The position numbers and the translations under genes were made by a program. From Polaromonas sp. (GTDB lineage: Bacteria; Pseudomonadota; Gammaproteobacteria; Burkholderiales; Burkholderiaceae_C), in NCBI GenBank assembly GCA_014376885.1, contig JACMQR010000089.1, forward strand, positions 1 to 10,376: DNA of 10,376 nucleotides. Direction: 5' to 3'. Positions 5,855 through 10,376 of this stretch are shown piece after piece (within the stretch, counting starts at the first letter, position 1; every line of letters starts with the position of its first letter). Below the pieces are notes generated by a model that was not told the origin of the DNA, did no database searches, and saw only the letters and a list, made by a program, of their open reading frames with translations.

Positions 5855-6703
5855 TCATTTAAAGATCACGGTCTTGTGGCCATTGAGTACCACCCGGTGC
5901 TCGCTGTGCCATTTCACGGCCCGGGCCAGCACCTGGCTTTCGGTGTCGCGGCCCATGGCGGTCAGGTCTTCGACCGTCTTGCCATGGTCGGCACGCGCCA
6001 CGTCCTGCTCGATGATCGGGCCTTCGTCGAGGTCGGCGGTGACATAGTGCGCCGTGGCGCCGATCAGCTTGACGCCCCGCTCATGCGCCTGAGTGTAGGG
6101 TTTTGCACCCTTGAAGCTGGGCAAAAACGAGTGGTGGATGTTGATGGCGCGGCCGTCGAGCTTTTTGCACAAATCGTTCGACAAGATCTGCATGTAGCGC
6201 GCCAGCACCACCAGCTCGGCGCCTTCGGCTTCGATGATCTCGAGCTGCCGGGCTTCGACCTGCGCCTTGGTGCCGGCGGTGACCGGCAGATGGTGAAACG
6301 GAATGTTGTAGCTGGCCGCCAGCTGGTAGAACTCGCGGTGGTTGGAGATGATGGCGCGCACGTCGATGGGCAGCAGCCTGGACTTCCAGCGAAACAGCAG
6401 GTCGTTCAGGCAGTGGCCCTCCTTGCTGACCAGAATCACGGTGCGCATCGGCTGGGCGCTGTCGTGCAGTTTCCAGGCCATCCCAAAAGGCGCGGCAAAG
6501 GCGGCCAGCCGGCTGGACAGCCCGTCATGTGTCAACTGGTCGCAGGCAAACTGCACGCGCATGAAGAACAGGCCGGTGCCGTGGTCGTTGTACTGCGCCG
6601 CCTCCTCGATATTGCCGCCATACTCAAACAAAAAGCCCGAGACGGCATGCACGATGCCTGGGCGGTCTGGGCAGGACAGGGTCAGAATGTAAGCGTGGTT
6701 CAT
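5855..6703 (-). CDS. purU: Formyltetrahydrofolate deformylase PurU
   Basis: PurU hydrolyses 10-formyltetrahydrofolate to tetrahydrofolate and formate, balancing one-carbon pools and supplying formate for PurT-type purine synthesis. The 282 residues match the family length. An N-terminal ACT regulatory domain (about 1-80; LSCPDRPGIVHAVSGFLFE) is followed by a formyltransferase domain (about 85-270). Active-site landmarks are the SNHREF region (120-125), LARYMQILS (167-175), INIHHSFLPSFKGAKPY (187-203) and AHYVTADLDEGPIIEQD (218-234). N188, H190 and D226 correspond to the catalytic Asn-His-Asp of glycinamide ribonucleotide formyltransferase. The ATG at 6703 was chosen because MNHAYILTLSCPDRPG is the usual start; the frame extends upstream to 6799 with non-family sequence. 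There is no clear Shine-Dalgarno before 6703. It is divergent from the aminotransferase gene across 113 nt. Confidence 0.95.
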   Translation of the reverse strand: MNHAYILTLSCPDRPGIVHAVSGFLFEYGGNIEEAAQYNDHGTGLFFMRVQFACDQLTHDGLSSRLAAFAAPFGMAWKLHDSAQPMRTVILVSKEGHCLNDLLFRWKSRLLPIDVRAIISNHREFYQLAASYNIPFHHLPVTAGTKAQVEARQLEIIEAEGAELVVLARYMQILSNDLCKKLDGRAINIHHSFLPSFKGAKPYTQAHERGVKLIGATAHYVTADLDEGPIIEQDVARADHGKTVEDLTAMGRDTESQVLARAVKWHSEHRVVLNGHKTVIFK

Positions 6704-6816
6704 ATAGCGTGAATTGTCGCAGGTGCCTGCCGCCGGGAGCGCGGGAGTGCCAGAATGCACCGGTCTCTTGCGCTTTCCCCTTGCCCACTTCCTCACCACC
6801 CATTTAGGACACCGAC

Positions 6817-8172
6817 ATGGCCTACCAGAACTTCAACATGGACCACCAGTGGCTGCCGTTCACGCCGAACCGCAGCTTTATCAAGGACCCGCGCATTTTC
6901 GTGGCGGCCGACGGCATGCACTTCACGACGCATGACGGCCGCCAGGTGCTCGACGGCATTTCCAGCCTGTGGTGCGTGGCCGCCGGGCACAACCAAAGGC
7001 CGATCAACGAGGCCATCAAAAAGCAGCTTGACACGCTCGACTACGCGACGGCCTTTCAGGCCAGCAACGACCAGGCCTTCAAGGCCGCCGAAATGATCGC
7101 CAACATGGCGCCGGGCGACCTGAACAAGGTGCTGTTTTGCAATTCCGGCTCGGAGGCGGCCGACACCTCGCTGAAAGTGGCGCTGGCCTACCACCGGGCG
7201 CGCGGCGAGGGCCACCGCAATGTGTTCATCGGCCGGGAGCGCGGCTACCACGGCGTGGGCTTTGGCGGCATGAGTGTGGGCGGCATTCCGTCCAACCGCA
7301 AGGTGTATGGCGCGGCGATGCTGCCGCGCGTGGATCACCTGCGCTTCATCCATGACCCGCTGCATCCCGAACATACCCACCATGCCTACATCAACGGCGT
7401 GCAGCCCGAGTGGACCGAAGACCTGCTGCTGGAGCTGGAAAACCGCATCCTGCCGCTGCACGACCCGAGCAATGTGGCGGCCGTGATCGTCGAGCCGGTC
7501 GCCGGCAGTGCTGGCTGGTATTTGCCGCCCAAGGGCTACTTGAAACGACTGCGGGAGATCTGCGACAAGCACGGCATCCTCTTGATTTTCGACGAGGTCA
7601 TCACCGGCTTTGGCCGCCTGGGCGTGAACTTTGGCGCCGACTATTACGGCGTTGTGCCCGACATGCTGAATTTTGCCAAGTGCGTCACCAACGGCGTGAT
7701 TCCGCTGGGCGGCGTGATCTGCACCGTCCGCATCTACGACGCCATGATGCAGGCCCACGCCGGCAGCCCGGAGCATGCGGTCGAGTTCTTTCACGGCTAC
7801 ACCTACTCGGGCCATCCGGTGGCCTGCGCGGCGGCAATTGCCACGCTGGAGCTTTTCAAGCAGGAAAACCTGTTTGCGCGCGCCGGCGAGATGGGCCGGG
7901 TGCTGGGCGACGCGCTGCACAGCGGCTGCAAGGGCCTGCCCAATGTCATCGGCATCCGCGCCTTGGGGCTGGCCGGCGCGGTAGAACTGGCGCCGCTGCC
8001 GGGCGCACCGGGCAAGCGCGCCTACGACATCTTCATGGACTGCTTCCATCAGGGCGTGCTGGTGCGGCCGGCGGCTGAAAACATTGTTGTCTGCCCGCCC
8101 TACATTGTCGAGAAAGCGCACATCGAGCGCATCGTCAATGTGGTGGCCGATGCGATCCGCAAGCATGCCTGA
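6817..8172 (+). CDS. Class III omega-amino acid:pyruvate aminotransferase (beta-alanine type)
   Basis: This 451-residue PLP enzyme of fold type I, class III, resembles Pseudomonas beta-alanine:pyruvate transaminase (BauA) along its whole length. Landmarks are WLPFTPNRSFIKDPRI (12-27), LWCVAAGH (51-58), SGSEAADTSLKVA (110-122), RGYHGVGFGG (142-151), the LLIFDEVITGFGRLG motif (255-269) with the pyridine-binding D259, and the cofactor lysine K288 in FAKCVTNGVIPLGG. HGYTYSGHPVACAA (326-339) closes the active site. Likely chemistry is transfer of an amino group from an omega-amino acid (beta-alanine, GABA or an amine) to pyruvate, giving alanine; exact specificity is not readable. No partner semialdehyde dehydrogenase is adjacent. 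The ATG at 6817 has AGGA (6806-6809) seven bases upstream. Downstream it converges on the ChaN-like gene over a 42-nt gap with no clear terminator. Confidence 0.93.
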   Translation: MAYQNFNMDHQWLPFTPNRSFIKDPRIFVAADGMHFTTHDGRQVLDGISSLWCVAAGHNQRPINEAIKKQLDTLDYATAFQASNDQAFKAAEMIANMAPGDLNKVLFCNSGSEAADTSLKVALAYHRARGEGHRNVFIGRERGYHGVGFGGMSVGGIPSNRKVYGAAMLPRVDHLRFIHDPLHPEHTHHAYINGVQPEWTEDLLLELENRILPLHDPSNVAAVIVEPVAGSAGWYLPPKGYLKRLREICDKHGILLIFDEVITGFGRLGVNFGADYYGVVPDMLNFAKCVTNGVIPLGGVICTVRIYDAMMQAHAGSPEHAVEFFHGYTYSGHPVACAAAIATLELFKQENLFARAGEMGRVLGDALHSGCKGLPNVIGIRALGLAGAVELAPLPGAPGKRAYDIFMDCFHQGVLVRPAAENIVVCPPYIVEKAHIERIVNVVADAIRKHA

Positions 8173-8214
8173 ACGCCCTGCCTGCGCCGGGGCAAGTCAC
8201 AGCGAATGGGTGGC

Positions 8215-9090
8215 CTACTTGGCCGACGGCCCCAGCTGCTCCTTGAGATCTGCGCAGTAATCGGTCTCGGGCAGCGCCGGCGTCGCCCAGGCGCTGTCAA
8301 ACGCTTCGGCCCGGTCGGTATCGGCGGCCGCGCCGGCCCGCAGCAAAAGGGCTTTGGCATTCAGGCCCGGCCGCAGGTGTTGCGGCACGCCCAGGCGGCG
8401 GTCCACATGGCCGCTGCCGGCCAGCAGGACCACTGTTTTCCCGGGCAGCAGCAGCTGGTGAACAGCCTCGGCCATGGCCATGTCCTTGGCGACCTGGATG
8501 CGCGTCATCGGCGTGATCTGGCTTTCCGGCAGCAAGTTGCAATGGCCGGCGCGGATGCCCTGCTGCTGGGCCTTCAAAGCCGGGCCGGGCAAGCGGGCGT
8601 CCAGGCTGCCGTCTTTCATGCTGGCCGCCATCTGTGCGCGCGGCAGGTTGGCGCCCAGCACCGGCACCCCGGCGCGAACGGCGGCCATCACCGCCGGGCC
8701 GTAGGCGGCCCATGGCCAGGCCGCGTCGTCCCACTGCAGAGCCTTGCGCGCCTGGGCATCGGTCGAGCTCGGTTTGAGTTGCGCGGTGCTGACCCCGGTA
8801 TCGGCCATTTCCAGCGCCACAGCGGCCAGCAGGCCGCGGGCAGCCAGGCTGGAGATGATTTGCTGCTCCAGGTCATGGTGCGCCGGCGCATCATGCTGCT
8901 CGCCGACGAGGAGCACATCGGCCGGCAGCAGGGCATCGAGCCGGGCCGAGGTTTGCGCCAGCAGGGGGCTGGCGGTTGGCTCAAGAATCGGCAACTCCGG
9001 CCGGCCGGCGCAGCCGCCCGCCAGCAGTGCGGCGGCAACCAGCGCTACGCCCAGGCCGGGCAGCGAAAGGAAACACGGGGTGTGGTGCAT
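8215..9090 (-). CDS. ChaN-family lipoprotein (haem-binding/erythromycin-esterase-like TIKI superfamily)
   Basis: This 291-residue protein starts with a hydrophobic signal peptide ending in LLAGGC (lipobox-like, C27), although -3 is Ala rather than Leu and the n-region lacks Lys/Arg. The mature part has the ChaN pattern: VLLVGEQHDAPAHHDLEQQI (59-78), the LEM strand (93-95), AGHCNLLPES (181-190), QVAKDMAMAEAV (199-210) and VVLLAGSGHVDRRLGVPQHL (220-239). Campylobacter ChaN binds haem as an outer-membrane-associated lipoprotein; other members lack a proven role. The GE.H motif, H71/H72 and the GH motif resemble the metal-type residues of the broader TIKI/EreA-like superfamily. No iron uptake genes are adjacent, so the haem function is by family only. 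The start at 9090 is fixed by an in-frame stop just upstream; no good Shine-Dalgarno is seen. Confidence 0.85.
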   Translation of the reverse strand: MHHTPCFLSLPGLGVALVAAALLAGGCAGRPELPILEPTASPLLAQTSARLDALLPADVLLVGEQHDAPAHHDLEQQIISSLAARGLLAAVALEMADTGVSTAQLKPSSTDAQARKALQWDDAAWPWAAYGPAVMAAVRAGVPVLGANLPRAQMAASMKDGSLDARLPGPALKAQQQGIRAGHCNLLPESQITPMTRIQVAKDMAMAEAVHQLLLPGKTVVLLAGSGHVDRRLGVPQHLRPGLNAKALLLRAGAAADTDRAEAFDSAWATPALPETDYCADLKEQLGPSAK

Positions 9091-9170
9091 CTGGCAATAC
9101 TAAAGCCATATCGCTGCCCGGGTAGCGCCCGGCCGGCCCTTGGGGTCGGCACTGGCCTGCGGGCGGCGGT

Positions 9171-9452
9171 TCAGTGCAGCGAGATCGGCGTGGTGGCCAG
9201 GCCGCTGTAGCCTTCCAGTGTGCTTTCGACCTCTTCCTGGGTGGGGGTGTCTTTTTCCCAGGCGCTCAGGCGCATCTGGAACATCTCGGCCCAGGAGCCG
9301 TCCAGGTAAACCTCTTTGCCCGAGCGCTTGTCGACAATTTCAAAGCCGTGGCGGGCCATTTGCGGCGTTGTGGGCGGCGCTGCCGAGGCTTCAGGCGCAT
9401 TGGCATGAATTTGCACCAGCACAAAAGATTCCGAGTCGTAAAGCAGTTGCAT
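9171..9452 (-). CDS. DUF3567 family protein
   Basis: This is a small acidic cytoplasmic protein of 93 residues. It matches the DUF3567 family I know from Burkholderiales: an opening MQLLYDSESFVLVQI, a central ARHGFEIVDKRSGKEVYLDGSWAEMF (33-58), an EEVESTLEGYSGL segment (73-85) and the ending PISLH. No signal peptide, membrane segment or catalytic motif is evident, and the biological role is unknown. The ATG at 9452 has AGGA seven bases upstream. It lies between the DUF3108 gene (68-nt gap) and the ChaN-like gene (80-nt gap), all minus strand, so a loose operon is possible. Residues about 19-32 form an Ala/Pro-rich insert that looks longer than in typical members (from memory). Confidence 0.85.
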   Translation of the reverse strand: MQLLYDSESFVLVQIHANAPEASAAPPTTPQMARHGFEIVDKRSGKEVYLDGSWAEMFQMRLSAWEKDTPTQEEVESTLEGYSGLATTPISLH

Positions 9453-9520
9453 GAGAATGTCCTTTGCCTCCAGATGGCCACGATGGCGGCAACTTCAAGA
9501 GAAGCTGGCCGCACAACGGC

Positions 9521-10376
9521 TCAGGGCCGGGCCAGCTGGCTCAGCTGCTGGTCCACAAAATCGCCGTTGGCCTGGGTGATCCGGCTGCGCACCGGCAGGT
9601 AGCCGAGCGCCGGGGCATACCAGAGTTCGACCTTCTGGTCGAACTCGCGGCGCGGCTGGCGCGACAGCTTGCGCGTGGCCGTCTGGCCGAACGGCAGGTC
9701 GAGCAGTTCGTCTTTTTCCACCACGAACGTCCAGTAGTCGGCATCGCGCGGCCCGACCGTGAGGGTCGATATGGTCGAGCCCGGCGCAAAGCCGGCCGGA
9801 TTGCCGGCGAGCATGCCGCCGAGCTGCAAAAACACGCTGACCCGGTCCTGCGCGCCCGGCGTCCAGGGCACCGGCGGGGTGTTGGCGCTAAAGCTGATGC
9901 GGCCCTTGTCGGGCTCGAAATGGGCCGCCACCTCGCTGCGCGACTTGTCGGAAAAGCGGCTTGGCGCCAGGCCTTGCGCGCTGACGGCGCCGCTGCTGCC
10001 CAGGGTGCGCGAGCCAAGGAACAGCGCCTTGACCGTCAGGCGGGCGGTGTAGCTGTCGCCGCTGTTTTGCCAGAGCAGCTCGCCCTGGGCCTGGTAGGTC
10101 AGGCCCTTGGCGCTGCCGGTCAGCTGGTAGTCCAGCCGGGCGCTGGCCGGCAGCGCCATGGCCGTGACCGGCGTCTGGCTGGGCGGCGCCGGCGCAATGC
10201 TGGCCGGCGGCGGAATGGCGGCGGCCGCAGCGCTGGCGGCGGGCATGGCGCCAGCGCTTGCAGCCTCCAGCACGGCCGCTGGTGGCGCGGCGCTGTCCGC
10301 CTCGGGCGGCTGGGGCGGCGGCCCTTCGTTGCTGACCGGTGGCAGCTCTGGAGCCGCTATTGAATCAATAGCTAAA
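9521..10376 (-). CDS. DUF3108 domain-containing protein, 5' end beyond right edge
   Basis: The frame ends at TGA 9521-9523 and stays open to the right edge, so 284 residues of the C-terminal part are present. The first 75 or so visible residues are Pro/Ala/Ser-rich linker. The rest is a DUF3108 domain: SARLDYQLTGSAKGLTYQAQ, SYTARLTVKALFLG, FSDKSRSEVAAHFEPDKGRISFS, QDRVSVFLQLGGMLAG, DYWTFVVEKDELLDL and the final ELWYAPALGYLPVRSRITQ..GDFVDQQL. This is a beta-rich, probably periplasmic domain. Related Comamonadaceae proteins carry an N-terminal membrane anchor before such a linker, which would lie outside the window (inference). A GTG at 10273 could be taken as the start, but the same low-complexity linker continues upstream in frame, so a true start beyond the window is favoured. 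The function is unknown; it is co-directional with the DUF3567 gene. Confidence 0.82.
   Translation of the reverse strand, partial: LAIDSIAAPELPPVSNEGPPPQPPEADSAAPPAAVLEAASAGAMPAASAAAAAIPPPASIAPAPPSQTPVTAMALPASARLDYQLTGSAKGLTYQAQGELLWQNSGDSYTARLTVKALFLGSRTLGSSGAVSAQGLAPSRFSDKSRSEVAAHFEPDKGRISFSANTPPVPWTPGAQDRVSVFLQLGGMLAGNPAGFAPGSTISTLTVGPRDADYWTFVVEKDELLDLPFGQTATRKLSRQPRREFDQKVELWYAPALGYLPVRSRITQANGDFVDQQLSQLARP
10356..10372. repeat. Dispersed 17-nt palindrome-like repeat, copy 3 (inside an open frame)
   Basis: GCTATTGA, a single A and TCAATAGC make a perfect 8-bp-arm palindrome, the most symmetric of the three copies. Read on the minus strand it is in the open frame of the DUF3108 gene, contributing Ala-Ile-Asp-Ser-Ile to the Pro/Ala-rich linker. 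Its reverse complement shares AGCTATT, TCAATAGC and a following GC with copy 1. Confidence 0.5.

Noticed and set aside
5672..6712. A 346-codon plus-strand frame over purU and the hairpin cluster
   Set aside because: It has no recognisable domain, and the purU reading on the other strand is complete and convincing.
6704..6799. N-terminal extension of PurU up to 6799
   Set aside because: The extra 32 residues are basic and unlike PurU, and the extension would run close to the divergent aminotransferase start. The family start MNHAYILTLS at 6703 fits.
6793..8166. A 457-codon open frame on the minus strand, antisense to the aminotransferase
   Set aside because: It mirrors the aminotransferase gene almost base for base and has shadow-like composition. 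The sense protein is a complete PLP enzyme with a good ribosome site.
8173..8214. Possible terminator between the convergent aminotransferase and ChaN-like genes
   Set aside because: Only a weak GCCC/GGGC pairing with a long loop and no T-tract is present.
8206..9210. A 334-codon plus-strand frame over the ChaN-like gene
   Set aside because: It is an antisense shadow, Gln/Arg/Gly-rich. The minus strand has a lipoprotein signal and the ChaN motifs.
9464..10363. A 299-codon plus-strand frame over the DUF3108 gene
   Set aside because: It is Arg/Gly/Ala-rich shadow sequence; the minus strand carries the DUF3108 pattern.

Overview
The window is GC-rich, gene-dense bacterial chromosome that looks like Burkholderiales, most likely family Comamonadaceae (Polaromonas/Rhodoferax type). 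This is an inference. It rests on the DUF3567 protein (a family I know from Burkholderiales), the overall gene content, and a short AT-rich repeat (GCTATT-N5-AATAGC) of a kind I associate with Comamonadaceae intergenic regions. I see no tRNA, rRNA, CRISPR array, transposase or phage gene. Most of it reads as ordinary chromosome.

Layout from left to right. (1) 1-365, minus: the N-terminus of a PAS-domain sensory or signalling protein that runs off the left edge. (2) 598-1185, plus: a bactofilin cytoskeletal protein, divergent from the PAS gene. (3) 1271-3931, minus: a tight three-gene unit transcribed glcD, lrgA, lrgB, with a 50-nt gap and then an 8-nt overlap. (4) 4108-4674, plus: a lone Uma2-family PD-(D/E)XK nuclease-like protein. 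(5) 4736-5635, minus: a GcvA-type LysR regulator. (6) 5636-5854: an intergenic stretch with four tandem hairpins. (7) 5855-6703, minus: purU, divergent from (8) 6817-8172, plus: a class III omega-amino acid:pyruvate aminotransferase. (9) 8215-10376, minus: three genes in one direction. In transcription order these are a DUF3108 protein (5' end off the right edge), a DUF3567 protein and a ChaN-like lipoprotein.

How the genes may work together. The most informative arrangement is the FAD-dependent 2-hydroxyacid (glycolate/D-lactate type) dehydrogenase co-directional with an LrgA/LrgB pair. LrgAB homologues are known elsewhere as pyruvate carriers (Bacillus PftAB, Streptococcus mutans LrgAB) and, as the plant fusion PLGG1, as a glycolate/glycerate carrier. 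The unit is therefore a plausible transport-and-oxidation module for glycolate or a similar acid, rather than a holin/antiholin cell-death pair. purU (one-carbon folate balance), the LysR regulator and the aminotransferase may share nitrogen or one-carbon physiology, but the sequence does not prove it.

The clearest non-gene structures are the four hairpins at 5703-5820 and three copies of the 17-nt palindrome-like repeat (1238-1254, 4677-4693, 10356-10372). The third copy lies inside the open frame of the DUF3108 gene.
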